Shown here in pieces: positions 51,308-60,263 of a DNA stretch of 64,000 bases. The stretch is taken from the NCBI RefSeq assembly GCF_038024105.1, contig NZ_CP150661.1:2499001-2563000 (forward strand). Reading direction: 5' to 3'. How positions within the stretch are numbered: position 1 is the first letter of the stretch; each line of letters starts with the position of its first letter. The stretch is from Polaribacter butkevichii. GTDB taxonomy: Bacteria > Bacteroidota > Bacteroidia > Flavobacteriales > Flavobacteriaceae. Under the pieces are notes generated by a model. It saw only the letters and a list, made by a program, of their open reading frames with translations, made no database searches and was not told the DNA's origin. The position numbers and the translations under genes are program-made.

Positions 51308-51934
51308 ATGGATTTAAATAAGGTTTTCAAGAACAATGAAGATTGGGTAAAAGAAAAATTATCTGTCAATAAAAATTTTTTTGAAGAATTGGGGAAAGGC
51401 CAAAACCCAGAGTTATTATACATTGGTTGTTCAGACAGTAGAGCTACAGCAGAAGAACTTATGGGCGCAAAACCCGGAGAAGTTTTTGTGCATAGAAATA
51501 TTGCTAATATGGTTATTAGTATCGATTTAAATGTAATGTCTGTTGTAAATTATGCCGTAGACCAATTAAAAGTTAAACACGTTATTGTTTGTGGTCATTA
51601 TGGTTGTGGTGGTGTAAAAGCGGCAATGCAATCTGCAGATTTAGGTATTTTAAATCCTTGGTTACGTAATATTAGAGACGTCTATAGAATTCATGCAGAC
51701 GAACTAAATACAATTGATTCTGAAGAAAAAAAGTATGAACGATTGGTAGAATTAAATGTTAAAGAACAATGTGTAAACCTAATTAAAACTGCGGCAGTGC
51801 AAAAAGCATACAGAGATCGTGGCTTAAAAGTACATGGTTGGGTTTTTGATATTCATACAGGAAAACTAATAGATCTTAAGATTGATTTTGAAAAATATCT
51901 AGAAGATATTATGAAAATTTACCATCTAGATTAG
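51308..51934 (+). CDS. can: Beta-carbonic anhydrase (second copy)
   Basis: 208 residues. Zinc ligands Cys41, His97 and Cys100 with the Asp43/Arg45 dyad (IGCSDSRATAEEL, CGHYGCGGVKAAM). The HRNIANMV and GILNPWLRNIRDVY segments match the E. coli Can-like beta class, so this copy belongs to a different subgroup from the one at 48711. Eleven bases after the second SulP gene, and followed by a terminator: a compact transporter-enzyme pair. Confidence 0.95.
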   Translation: MDLNKVFKNNEDWVKEKLSVNKNFFEELGKGQNPELLYIGCSDSRATAEELMGAKPGEVFVHRNIANMVISIDLNVMSVVNYAVDQLKVKHVIVCGHYGCGGVKAAMQSADLGILNPWLRNIRDVYRIHADELNTIDSEEKKYERLVELNVKEQCVNLIKTAAVQKAYRDRGLKVHGWVFDIHTGKLIDLKIDFEKYLEDIMKIYHLD

Positions 51935-51943
51935 AAATTAAAA

Positions 51944-51994
51944 AGGCTGTTTAAAAAGTTTTTTTTGGCAAGCTTTACCCTTTTTAAACAGCCT
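51944..51994. terminator. Bidirectional terminator between can and cvpA-type gene
   Basis: AGGCTGTTTAAAAAG and CTTTTTAAACAGCCT form a 15-bp perfect stem with a 21-base loop, between two convergent genes. The T-rich arm ends serve both directions. Confidence 0.82.
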
Positions 51995-52024
51995 ATTCTT
52001 TATTATCAAAAAAACTTAAAATTT

Positions 52025-52528
52025 CTATAAAGGTTTTTCCGCTTTATCTTCTTTAATTATCGATGGAAAAATAGTTGGTGCTACTTTTTTTACAGGAGCA
52101 TATAATATAGATGCTTCTAAAGTTTCTTTTTCTATAAACGGAATGGTATCATTCATTTTACCAAAGAAAATAAAAACAACACTTAGTATTAAGCCAATCT
52201 TTAAAGCGCCAAAAACACCACCTAGTATTTTATTTAGAATTCCTAAAGAGGCAAAATCAGCAATTTTAGTTAATGCTTTTCCTAAAAGTGCAATTACTAC
52301 AATTATAATTACAAAAGTAATTGCAAAAGAGGTTAAAGAAATATATTCTGGTTTCCAAGAAACATATTCTTTTAAAAAATCTGAAACAAAATACGAAAAA
52401 TGGATTGCACCGTACACACCGCCTATTAATGCAACCAAAGAAGCTACTTCTACAAACAACCCTTTTAACAATCCTCTTACAAAACCAAAAAGGAGTAAAG
52501 AAGCAATAATAATATCAAAAATATTCAT
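52025..52528 (-). CDS. CvpA family membrane protein
   Basis: 167 residues with four hydrophobic segments. MNIFDIIIASLLLFGFVRGL with the following LKGLFVEVASLVALIGGVYG is the usual CvpA start, and FASLGILNKILGGVFGALKI is the conserved middle motif. CvpA of E. coli is needed for colicin V production; in other bacteria homologues affect envelope integrity. Monocistronic, with a divergent neighbour 83 bp away. Confidence 0.9.
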   Translation of the reverse strand: MNIFDIIIASLLLFGFVRGLLKGLFVEVASLVALIGGVYGAIHFSYFVSDFLKEYVSWKPEYISLTSFAITFVIIIVVIALLGKALTKIADFASLGILNKILGGVFGALKIGLILSVVFIFFGKMNDTIPFIEKETLEASILYAPVKKVAPTIFPSIIKEDKAEKPL

Positions 52529-52611
52529 GGAATTAATTTTCTCAAACCTACATAATTTTTAGTCAATTTAAAAATGCCAGTTGTATCTTTACAACTTATA
52601 AAAAAAGTAAG

Positions 52612-52962
52612 ATGTCTAAAACACTCACCTTAAAAGAAAAATGGGATTTGTTAGTTGGTAAATTAACAGGTCAATTTGCAGATGGAGACGAATTAAATAT
52701 GGATGGAATTATCTATTTAATTGGCGTACAAGAATTAGGGCAAGGTCATAGAGAATTTAAGAAAGACGAAAAAGTAAACCTAATGCATATTGCCATTTGT
52801 AAGCTTTTAGAACCGTATGGTTATTACGAATTCGATTTTTATGATGATGATGCTTGGCCACATTATAAAACACTTACAGAATTACCAAACTTAAAACCAG
52901 GAGAACAAACTGTGTTAATGAAAGAAGCTATTATAAACTATTTCGACACGCTAAATTATTAA
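52612..52962 (+). CDS. Conserved hypothetical protein, 116 residues
   Basis: Acidic soluble protein without signal peptide or membrane segment (LKEKWDLLVGKLTGQFADGD, YLIGVQELGQGHREFKKDEK, FYDDDAWPHYKTL). I recognise it as a small flavobacterial protein of unknown function and can name no domain. Divergent from the CvpA gene. Confidence 0.75.
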   Translation: MSKTLTLKEKWDLLVGKLTGQFADGDELNMDGIIYLIGVQELGQGHREFKKDEKVNLMHIAICKLLEPYGYYEFDFYDDDAWPHYKTLTELPNLKPGEQTVLMKEAIINYFDTLNY

Positions 52963-53055
52963 CAATACGCTAATAACCTGTAATATTGTTTTCTTTTTAG
53001 AACCTTTTTATGGAGAGAATTTATTAAATAAATTCCTAATTTAATAGAGAAATAG

Positions 53056-53063
53056 TACTTTTG
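53056..53063 (+). promoter_or_regulatory. -7 box of the TlpA-like gene pair
   Basis: TACTTTTG fits TAnnTTTG, 47 bases before the start codon at 53111. No TTTG found 19-21 bases upstream. Confidence 0.5.
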
Positions 53064-53110
53064 GTACGTTTCTTGAAATTAGCTTAATAAGAACAAATCA
53101 AACTTAAAAA

Positions 53111-54475
53111 ATGAAAAAAATACTTGCTTTTATCTTCTTAATTTCTTCATTTGCACAAGCACAATACACTGTTAACGGTACAATGTATCCTACTTTAAAA
53201 AGTGATTGGGTTATTTTATATAAAATAGAAGGAGCCACACAAAAGTTTGTACAAAATTCTAAAATAGCAATAGATACTGTTACAATTCAAGGAAAAAAAC
53301 AAGCAATAGGTAAGTTTAGTTTTACACTACCAACAAACACAAAACCGGGTTCTTATAGAGTAACTTATAAATTAGAGGAAGCTGGTTTTGTAGATTTTAT
53401 TTTTAATAAAGAAGATGTAAGTTTTAGTTTTAATCCTAATTACGGAAACCAAACCGTTTTTTTTACAGCTTCAAAAGAAAATATTTTATATAAAAGTTAT
53501 TTAGACAAAAGTTCTGCAGCGCAACAAACATTAGATTCTATACAAGTTGTAGGGTTACAAAATAAAAGTTTAAATTTAAATAAAGAATATAAAAAAGCTT
53601 TAAAGCAAGTAAATGATATTCAAAAAGAATATTTAGAAACTTCAAACGGCATGTATGTTCAGCCTTTTATTAAAGCTTCGTTAAAAAATAATTCTTCGGA
53701 TATTTTAAAAACTCCAGAAGAATATATGTCTAGCATGAATAATACTTTTTTTAACAACATAGATTTTGATAATAAAACGCTTTTAAACTCTTCTTTTTTA
53801 ATCAGTAGAATTACAGACTATGTTTTTTATATTAATTATTCTGAAGACCAAGAAACACAACAAAAATTATATAAAAAATCGGTAGATACCGTACTTTCTA
53901 AAATTGAAAATATCACTTATAAAAAAGATGTAATTGAGTTTTTGGTTACTCAGTTTGAATCTTCTATGAATTTAGATTTAATAGATTATTTGTTTGAAAC
54001 TTATTACAACAAATTACCAGCTAACATTCAAGATAAAAACTTTAAAAAAGCTAAGCAAGCCCTATTTGCTGCTGAAGTAGGTAGAATTGCACCAGATTTT
54101 TCTTGGAAAGAAAACGGTAAAGAATTAAAACTTTCTAAGTTAGACGATGCAGAAAATTATTTATTAATTTTTTGGAGTACCACTTGCTCACATTGTTTAA
54201 ACGAAGTACCACAAGTACATAAATTTTTAAAAGATAATAAAAAAGTAAAAGTAGTTGCTTTCTCTTTAGAAAAAGAGGCTTTTGGATGGAACAGTTTTAA
54301 GAAAACACTACCAAATTGGCATCATGTTTTAGGATTAAACAAATGGGAAAACAAAATTGCAAGAACCTATAATATTGTTTCTACACCAAGTTATTTTATT
54401 TTAGATGCTAACAAAAAAATTATTGCAAAACCAGAACATTTAAAAGATGTAAAAGATTTTTTTACCGAAAAGTAA
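53111..54475 (+). CDS. Periplasmic TlpA-like thioredoxin with N-terminal DUF4369-like domain
   Basis: 454 residues. Signal peptide (MKKILAFIFLISSFAQAQ), a beta-rich domain of about 100 residues, a long helical middle part and a C-terminal thioredoxin domain (about 318-454) with the redox motif CSHC in FWSTTCSHCLNEVPQ and the cis-proline segment VSTPSYFILD. Such proteins reduce or oxidise disulfides in the periplasm, for instance in cytochrome maturation or oxidative defence. The stop codon shares a base with the start of the next gene (TAATG). Confidence 0.88.
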   Translation: MKKILAFIFLISSFAQAQYTVNGTMYPTLKSDWVILYKIEGATQKFVQNSKIAIDTVTIQGKKQAIGKFSFTLPTNTKPGSYRVTYKLEEAGFVDFIFNKEDVSFSFNPNYGNQTVFFTASKENILYKSYLDKSSAAQQTLDSIQVVGLQNKSLNLNKEYKKALKQVNDIQKEYLETSNGMYVQPFIKASLKNNSSDILKTPEEYMSSMNNTFFNNIDFDNKTLLNSSFLISRITDYVFYINYSEDQETQQKLYKKSVDTVLSKIENITYKKDVIEFLVTQFESSMNLDLIDYLFETYYNKLPANIQDKNFKKAKQALFAAEVGRIAPDFSWKENGKELKLSKLDDAENYLLIFWSTTCSHCLNEVPQVHKFLKDNKKVKVVAFSLEKEAFGWNSFKKTLPNWHHVLGLNKWENKIARTYNIVSTPSYFILDANKKIIAKPEHLKDVKDFFTEK

Positions 54476-54966
54476 TGGTAAAAAAATGGGTAGTTATTTT
54501 TGCGTTATTTATTAATTATAATGTTGTTAGTCAACAATATTTTAAAATTAATGATGACGCTCCTAGCTTTAAATTATGGCTTACAGATGGTACAAAATTA
54601 ACCAATAAAGAAATTAAAGAAAAAGTAGTTATTTTTAAATTTTGGTTTACCTCTTGCATGCCTTGTTTAACAGACATTCCTAACTTAAATAACCTTGTAA
54701 AAGAGTTTGAAAAAAGAGATGATATTTTATTTATTGCACCTGCATTAGATAGAAAACCAGTAATAGAAAAACTATTAAAAGTACATCCTTTTAACTTTCA
54801 AATTGCTTATTCAGCAATGGATGTAAGTCAGAAATTTAACAAACAACAAGTATACCCCTCTTATTTTATCATCAATAAAAAAGGAAAAATTACCTACATA
54901 GATAGTGGCAGTAAAAAAACTGATATTAGTGATTTAAGAAAAGCTATTTTAAAAGCTTTAAAGTAG
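54475..54966 (+). CDS. TlpA-like thioredoxin
   Basis: 163 residues. Short signal peptide (MVKKWVVIFALFINYNVVSQ), then a single thioredoxin domain with CMPC in FTSCMPCLTDIPNL and the cis-proline segment VYPSYFIINKKG. Translationally coupled to the larger TlpA-like protein by a TAATG overlap, so the two very likely work in one redox relay. The stop is only two bases from the end of the convergent transporter gene. Confidence 0.9.
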   Translation: MVKKWVVIFALFINYNVVSQQYFKINDDAPSFKLWLTDGTKLTNKEIKEKVVIFKFWFTSCMPCLTDIPNLNNLVKEFEKRDDILFIAPALDRKPVIEKLLKVHPFNFQIAYSAMDVSQKFNKQQVYPSYFIINKKGKITYIDSGSKKTDISDLRKAILKALK

Positions 54967-54968
54967 TC

Positions 54969-55871
54969 TTACTTTTTCTTTGCTTGATTTAAAGAGGTTA
55001 TAATAATACCAATTACCACTAAAAAGGCTCCAAAAAACTGAAGTAAAGTTAACCGTTCTCCTAAGAAAAAAGACGCTAATATTATGGTAGATATTGGCCC
55101 AACACCAGCAACAATAGCAAAGTTAGACGAGCTAATCATTTTAATAGAAGTACTTACTAAAAACGAAGGTATTACGGTTGCAAATATTGCTATTAAAAAC
55201 CCAAAACCATATACCTGCCAAGGTAGATGAAACAAATCTGTATCACCAATAATGCTAAAGTGAACAAACACACAAAAGCAAGAAACTAACATGGCATAAG
55301 CCGTAAACCTTACCACACCAAATTTAGGAATTAACCAGCCGCTACCTACCAAATAAGAAGCATAGGTTATTGCACTTAAAAGCACAAAGAAGCCTCCTAA
55401 ATACACATTATTACCAGAAATATCAACCTCATCAGAAAAAGCAATTACAATACCTACGTATGATAAAAAGATGGCAAGCGCCTGAAATTTAGTAATAGGT
55501 TGTTTAAAGAATAATCTATTTAATAAAATAACAATGGTAGGATATACAAATAAAATAATACGCTCTAAACTTGCTTTTATGTAGCTTAAGCCTTCAAAAT
55601 CGAAATAACTTGCTAAATAATAACCAACCAAACCAAAAAATACTACCCAATAATAATCTTTATGAGTCGTTTTAATATGCTCATTTTGTTTCCGGTACAA
55701 AAACGCAATCACCACATAAAAAGGAAAAGAAAATAACATCCTTAACAATAACATAGTAATGGCATCTACATTATAATTGTACGCCAGTTTTACCATTACA
55801 GCTTTAGAAGAAAAAAGGACAATACCTAAAACACCTAAAAGAACACCAAACCAAAACTTTTTTGTAACCAT
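54969..55871 (-). CDS. EamA/DMT family transporter
   Basis: 300 residues with ten hydrophobic segments in two EamA repeats. The first repeat begins FGVLLGVLGIVLFSSKAVMV, the second includes GGFFVLLSAITYASYLVGSG and ISSSNFAIVAGVGPISTIIL. Members export amino acids or other metabolites. The substrate is not evident. It ends two bases from the convergent thioredoxin gene and no terminator lies between, so the two transcripts probably overlap. Confidence 0.88.
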   Translation of the reverse strand: MVTKKFWFGVLLGVLGIVLFSSKAVMVKLAYNYNVDAITMLLLRMLFSFPFYVVIAFLYRKQNEHIKTTHKDYYWVVFFGLVGYYLASYFDFEGLSYIKASLERIILFVYPTIVILLNRLFFKQPITKFQALAIFLSYVGIVIAFSDEVDISGNNVYLGGFFVLLSAITYASYLVGSGWLIPKFGVVRFTAYAMLVSCFCVFVHFSIIGDTDLFHLPWQVYGFGFLIAIFATVIPSFLVSTSIKMISSSNFAIVAGVGPISTIILASFFLGERLTLLQFFGAFLVVIGIIITSLNQAKKK

Positions 55872-55949
55872 AGAACGAAACTAAAACTTAGGCTTTTAAA
55901 AAGATCTTTTATTGAATATTGATTACGATGTTCAGCTGAAAAGGAATTG

Positions 55950-56309
55950 TTAAAAATGAAGAAAAGCATCTTCTAAATGCTCTATTTTTGTTTCTTTTTT
56001 TTGATAGATAATCGCAATAATATCAAAACGGACATCAACATCTAAATCTTTATCAACCACGTAATAATCAATTGCAGACAGTAAGAGTTTTATTTTCTTC
56101 GGATTTACAAAGTCTTGCGGATTACCAAAATAATCGGTACTTCTTGTTTTTACTTCTACAACCGCTAAAGTGTTATCTTTTTTAGCAATAATATCTACTT
56201 CTGCTTTTAAATAACGGTAATTGGTTTCTAAAATTTTATAACCATTTTTTAATAAAAAATCAATGGCTAATTTTTCTCCTTCTTTTCCAAGTTCATTGTG
56301 TTCTGCCAT
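55950..56309 (-). CDS. YraN/UPF0102 family nuclease-like protein
   Basis: 119 residues, the typical length. Conserved GKEGEKLAIDFLLKNGYKIL, then AEVDIIAKKDNTLAVVEVKT with the Asp...Glu-x-Lys pattern of the restriction-endonuclease-like fold, and FVNPKKIKLL. The family is found in nearly all bacteria; biochemical role not settled. Single gene, 78 bp downstream of the EamA transporter start. Confidence 0.93.
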   Translation of the reverse strand: MAEHNELGKEGEKLAIDFLLKNGYKILETNYRYLKAEVDIIAKKDNTLAVVEVKTRSTDYFGNPQDFVNPKKIKLLLSAIDYYVVDKDLDVDVRFDIIAIIYQKKETKIEHLEDAFLHF

Positions 56310-56327
56310 TTTTTTGAGTTTTTAGTC

Positions 56328-56350
56328 TTCAGTTGGCAGTTTTCAGTCTG
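56328..56350. repeat. AGT/GGCAGT-rich spacer repeat
   Basis: CAGTTGGCAGTTTTCAGTC between YraN and the next gene resembles TAGTTGGCAGT and AGTAGGCAGTTG at 35951-35985 before the DUF58 gene. It may be a fragment of a small dispersed low-complexity repeat. Confidence 0.35.
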
Positions 56351-56408
56351 TTGTTAAATTGAAAATTGCAGCATGTTAATTTACAAATTATTACTTACTT
56401 TTATAATA

Positions 56409-56762
56409 ATGGAAAAAGAAACGCTTATTAAATATTTAGAGTTCTTAAAAACAGAATCCAAAAGACATCAAAATGATAAAATTATTACTGATGATGAGTT
56501 AAATCAATTAGAAATTGAAATAAAAAGATTTATACAGAAAGTTAAAGAAAGCTTATTTTCTAAAGAAATAAAATTCATAATATCACAAATAGACTTTAAC
56601 CTAAATGAAGAAAATCACAATAAACCAAAACACAAATGGCTGAATTTTATTGGTGGTTTTCAGGCTAATGAATTTAAGCAACAAGAAAATCGTAAACAAC
56701 GGTTTTTAAAACTTTACAATGAGCTAGACGCTACTTTATTTAAAGTAAAATCTATTTTGTAA
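56409..56762 (+). CDS. Hypothetical protein, 117 residues
   Basis: Start at ATG 56409 (MEKETLIKYLEFLKTESKRH), because the upstream 12 residues from 56373 look like translated spacer. All-helical, charged, no signal peptide. I recognise no family. The 3' end overlaps the convergent LD-carboxypeptidase gene by 11 bp. Confidence 0.65.
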   Translation: MEKETLIKYLEFLKTESKRHQNDKIITDDELNQLEIEIKRFIQKVKESLFSKEIKFIISQIDFNLNEENHNKPKHKWLNFIGGFQANEFKQQENRKQRFLKLYNELDATLFKVKSIL

Positions 56763-57741
56763 ACTTAACAAAATACTGTCCGTTACCAACAGATAGCTTT
56801 ATGTTTCGTCCAAAAATCATTGCTCTATTATCTGCTTCATGTCCCGCAGGGAAATCAAAGAAAACAGGAATATCCTCTGGAACAACATCTAAAATTAATT
56901 GCTCAATAGTACTTCCCCATTTAGTAGAATTCTTTCTGATAGAAGACATATTACCTATAATTACAGCACTTACATTTGTAAAATATCCGGCACGTTTTAA
57001 ACTTTGTAACATTCTATCAATAGAATATTTATACTCGCCAATTTCTTCAATAAACAACACTTTACCATCCGTATTTAACTGACTTTTAGAACCTAACATA
57101 GATGCTAAAATAGCCAAGTTTCCTCCTACTATTTGTCCTTCTATTATTTCTGATGATGGAATTCTATTATATTTTGATGATGGAATTTTATAAGAAATAG
57201 CTGTACCAAACAACGCATTTTTAAAACTCGAAATTGTTTTAATAATTTCCTCTGGCTTCTCCTCTAAACTACTTGCCATCATTCCATGAATGGTTTCTAC
57301 ACCTAAATTATGAATGTGGTTGTGAAACGCAGTAATATCAGAATACCCAATGATCCATTTTGGGTGCTCCATAAACGTTGTGTAATCTAATAAGTCTAAA
57401 ATTCTTACAGAACCGTAACCGCCTCTTGCAGCCCAAATTGCTTTAATGTTTGGGTTATCTAACGCATCCTGAAAATCTTGACAACGTTCTACATCCGTTC
57501 CTGCAAAATGATTGTTTTGTTTGAATACGTTTTTACCTATAACTACTTTTAAACCCCAACTTTCTGCTAATTTTTTAGCTTTAAGAATGGTTGCTTGTCT
57601 GTTTTTTAAAATTCCAGCAGGCGCAACAATAGCAATTGTATCTCCTTTTTTTAAATAAGCAGGTGTACTTAGTTTTTCTTGTGCTTTTATCGATGAAAAA
57701 ATCATCAATAAAAACGTAATAAATAGCATATTTTTCTTCAA
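56752..57741 (-). CDS. LD-carboxypeptidase (peptidase family S66)
   Basis: The frame is open from ATG 57807, but a TTG at 57741 gives MKKNMLFITFLLMIFSSIKA, a clean signal peptide, so I prefer that start (329 residues). S66 marks: GDTIAIVAPAG, WAARGGYGSVRILDLLD with the nucleophile region, IIGYSDITAFHNHI (Ser in GYSD), LFIEEIGEYKYSIDRMLQSL and DFPAGHEADN (catalytic His). These serine peptidases remove the terminal D-Ala from murein tetrapeptides or cleave related LD-bonds. Divergent from metG. Confidence 0.9.
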   Translation of the reverse strand: MKKNMLFITFLLMIFSSIKAQEKLSTPAYLKKGDTIAIVAPAGILKNRQATILKAKKLAESWGLKVVIGKNVFKQNNHFAGTDVERCQDFQDALDNPNIKAIWAARGGYGSVRILDLLDYTTFMEHPKWIIGYSDITAFHNHIHNLGVETIHGMMASSLEEKPEEIIKTISSFKNALFGTAISYKIPSSKYNRIPSSEIIEGQIVGGNLAILASMLGSKSQLNTDGKVLFIEEIGEYKYSIDRMLQSLKRAGYFTNVSAVIIGNMSSIRKNSTKWGSTIEQLILDVVPEDIPVFFDFPAGHEADNRAMIFGRNIKLSVGNGQYFVKFTK

Positions 57742-57831
57742 AATAGGTGTTGTTTCTTGTTTCTGATTGTATAAAAATCTTATTATGGTAAATGTATCAA
57801 TTTTCAATGGTTTTTAAAACTCCGTTTTTCG

Positions 57832-57839
57832 TACTTTTG
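57832..57839 (+). promoter_or_regulatory. -7 box of metG
   Basis: TACTTTTG, a good TAnnTTTG match, 38 bases before the metG start. No good TTTG at the matching upstream distance. Confidence 0.55.
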
Positions 57840-57877
57840 CACTTCAAAAATCAGTCCACAATTAATACATAGAACAC

Positions 57878-59932
57878 ATGAGTGCTCCTAAAAGATATAC
57901 AATTACTGCCGCTTTACCTTATACAAATGGTCCAATTCATATTGGTCATTTAGCAGGTGTTTACGTTCCTGCAGATATTTATGCGCGTTATTTACGCTTA
58001 ACTGGTAATGATGTTGCCTACATTTCTGGTTCAGATGAACACGGAGCTGCCATACCAATGAGAGCTAAAAAAGAAGGCGTTTCTCCGCAAGTAATTATTG
58101 ATAAATACCACGGAATCATCAAAAAATCTTTCGAAGATTTCGGAATTTCTTTTGATAATTATTCTAGAACCTCATCTAAAATTCATCATGAAACTGCATC
58201 TGATTTTTTTACAAAAATGTATAATGATGGTGAGTTTATAGAAGAAGTTTCTGCACAATTGTATGATGAGGAAGCAAATCAGTTTTTAGCAGATAGGTTT
58301 GTAGTAGGAACTTGCCCTAAATGTGGTTTCGAAGAAAGTTATGGAGATCAATGTGAAAACTGTGGTACTTCTCATAACGCAACAGATTTAATTAACCCTA
58401 AATCTGCAATTACAGGTAATGTACCAACAGTAAAAGAAACAAAACACTGGTTTTTACCTTTAGATAAACACGAAGCTTTTTTACGTGAGTGGATTTTAGA
58501 AGGTCATAAAAAAGATTGGAAACCTAATGTTTACGGCCAAGTAAAAAGTTGGGTAGAAGATGGTTTAAGACCAAGAGCAGTAACAAGAGATTTAGATTGG
58601 GGAATTCCGGTTCCTTTAAAAGATGCCGAAGGAAAAGTTTTATATGTTTGGTTTGATGCGCCAATTGGCTACATTTCATCTACCAAAGAATGGGCTGCAA
58701 GAGAAGGAAAAAACTGGGAAGATTATTGGAAAAAAGATGATACCAAATTGGTTCATTTTATAGGGAAAGACAATATTGTTTTTCACTGTATAATTTTCCC
58801 TGCAATGCTAAAAGCTCACGGAGATTTTATTTTGCCAGACAATGTACCTGCCAATGAATTTTTAAATTTAGAAGGAAATAAATTATCGACTTCTAAAAAT
58901 TGGGCAGTTTGGCTGCACGAATATTTAGAAGAATTTCCAGATCAGCAAGATGTTTTACGTTATACATTAACTGCAAACGCACCAGAAAGTAAAGACAACG
59001 ATTTTACTTGGAAAGATTTTCAGGCTAAAAACAACAACGAATTGGTTGCTATTTTTGGTAACTTTATTAATAGAGTTGTGGTTTTAACTAACAAATATTA
59101 CGAGGGAATTGTACCTGCACCAAATGATTTTACAGAAGTAGATGAAGATGTTTTAGCAGCTGTAAAAGAGTTTCCGAATATTATTGGTAAGTCTATTGAA
59201 AGATACAGATTTAGAGAAGCTAGCCAAGAATTAATGAATTTAGCAAGACTTGGTAACAAGTATTTAGCGGATGAAGAACCTTGGAAAGTTATAAAAGTTG
59301 ATGCAGCACGTGTACAAACAATTATGTATGTTGCTTTGCAAATTTCTACAGCATTGGCAGTGGCTTCTAAACCATTTTTACCGTTTACTTCGGATAAATT
59401 AAAAGGAATTTTAAATATTGATGACTCGCTTTCTTGGACAGATGTTACCGAAAAAGATGTTTTATTACCAGCAGCTCATCAAATAAACAAAGCAGAATTG
59501 TTGTTTTCTAAAATTGAAGATAAAACAATTGATGCTCAGATAGAAAAATTAGAAGCAACTAAAATTGCCAACGAGCAAGAAAATAAAGTGCTAGAACCTC
59601 AAAAAGAAACTATTGAATTTGAAGATTTTACCAAACTAGATATTAGAATTGGTACTATTTTAGAAGCAGAAAAAGTGGCTAAAACTAAAAAGCTTTTAAA
59701 ATTAAAGGTTGATGTTGGTATAGATACAAGAACTATTGTTTCTGGTATTGCAGAAAGCTTTTCGCCAGAAGATATTATTGGTCAGCAAGTTTCTGTTTTG
59801 GTAAACTTAGCACCTAGAAAAATTAGAGGTGTAGAAAGCCAAGGTATGATTTTAATGACAGATACTCCTGATGGAAAATTAGCTTTTGTAGAGCCAGAAA
59901 AAGCCGTTAAAAACGGACAACAAGTAAGTTAA
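57878..59932 (+). CDS. metG: Methionine--tRNA ligase
   Basis: 684 residues, the long bacterial form. HIGH motif at residues 21-24, zinc knuckle with Cys146, Cys149, Cys159 and Cys162, KLSTS (335-339) in the KMSKS position, and a C-terminal EMAP/tRNA-binding domain from about residue 575 ([20 protein letters not shown]). It charges initiator and elongator tRNA(Met) with methionine. Own promoter and a strong terminator. Confidence 0.98.
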   Translation: MSAPKRYTITAALPYTNGPIHIGHLAGVYVPADIYARYLRLTGNDVAYISGSDEHGAAIPMRAKKEGVSPQVIIDKYHGIIKKSFEDFGISFDNYSRTSSKIHHETASDFFTKMYNDGEFIEEVSAQLYDEEANQFLADRFVVGTCPKCGFEESYGDQCENCGTSHNATDLINPKSAITGNVPTVKETKHWFLPLDKHEAFLREWILEGHKKDWKPNVYGQVKSWVEDGLRPRAVTRDLDWGIPVPLKDAEGKVLYVWFDAPIGYISSTKEWAAREGKNWEDYWKKDDTKLVHFIGKDNIVFHCIIFPAMLKAHGDFILPDNVPANEFLNLEGNKLSTSKNWAVWLHEYLEEFPDQQDVLRYTLTANAPESKDNDFTWKDFQAKNNNELVAIFGNFINRVVVLTNKYYEGIVPAPNDFTEVDEDVLAAVKEFPNIIGKSIERYRFREASQELMNLARLGNKYLADEEPWKVIKVDAARVQTIMYVALQISTALAVASKPFLPFTSDKLKGILNIDDSLSWTDVTEKDVLLPAAHQINKAELLFSKIEDKTIDAQIEKLEATKIANEQENKVLEPQKETIEFEDFTKLDIRIGTILEAEKVAKTKKLLKLKVDVGIDTRTIVSGIAESFSPEDIIGQQVSVLVNLAPRKIRGVESQGMILMTDTPDGKLAFVEPEKAVKNGQQVS

Positions 59933-59946
59933 ATCTATTTTATTTA

Positions 59947-59996
59947 CTGATAAACTAAAAAAAGTCACTTTTAAGTGGCTTTTTTTAGTTTATCAG
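59947..59996 (+). terminator. Terminator of metG
   Basis: CTGATAAACTAAAAAAAGTC with ACTT pairs to its complement on the right over 24 bp with a single T-G wobble and a 2-base loop; the right arm has a T7 tract. Confidence 0.88.
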
Positions 59997-60102
59997 CAAT
60001 TTTACACGACTAAAGATACTCTTTTAATCGACAGATTATTGTCAATAACCGAAAGACACTTACACTTTGTAAGCATTTAAAAAATTACTTTTAGAAACGC
60101 TT

Positions 60103-60110
60103 TATATTTG
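60103..60110 (+). promoter_or_regulatory. -7 box of the candidate small RNA
   Basis: TATATTTG matches TAnnTTTG. No rightward gene follows it; the next gene is on the opposite strand, and a terminator lies about 100 bases downstream. Confidence 0.5.
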
Positions 60111-60116
60111 TATCAT

Positions 60117-60245
60117 ATTAGCAATGCCCCCATAAATGTGCTAAATATTGAGTAGCAAGTTAAAAGGTTCCCTAAGAATTTTAACAAAAAAAGTTACTCA
60201 CATCCAATTGTCAAAACCATGTATTTGGTTTTGGCAATTTTTTTG
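60117..60245 (+). ncRNA. Candidate structured small RNA, about 130 nt
   Basis: Between the -7 box at 60103 and a T-run terminator at 60245 there is no open frame, but three hairpins. Hairpin 1 is TTAGCA/TGCTAA (60118-60144) with a C-rich loop. Hairpin 2 spans 60150-60199: GAGTAGC pairs with GTTACTC (one wobble), then an asymmetric A-rich internal loop, GTTAAAA pairs with TTTTAAC, and a 13-base apical loop containing GGTTCCC. Hairpin 3 is the terminator. Size and bubble-like loop would suit a 6S-type RNA (the Rfam 6S-Flavo or Flavo-1 motifs come to mind), but I cannot confirm identity. Confidence 0.55.
60206..60245. terminator. Terminator of the candidate RNA
   Basis: AATTGTCAAAACC and GGTTTTGGCAATT form a 13-bp stem with one wobble and an 8-base loop, followed by a T-run. 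It may also end the leftward molybdenum hydroxylase transcript. Confidence 0.85.
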
Positions 60246-60263
60246 TTTTAAACTCATTTAAAA

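Larger units (their letters stand above)
59933..60263. other. Spacer with metG terminator and candidate small RNA
   Basis: No protein-coding frame is convincing. The left part carries the metG terminator, the right part the -7 box, hairpins and terminator of the candidate RNA described separately. Confidence 0.6.
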
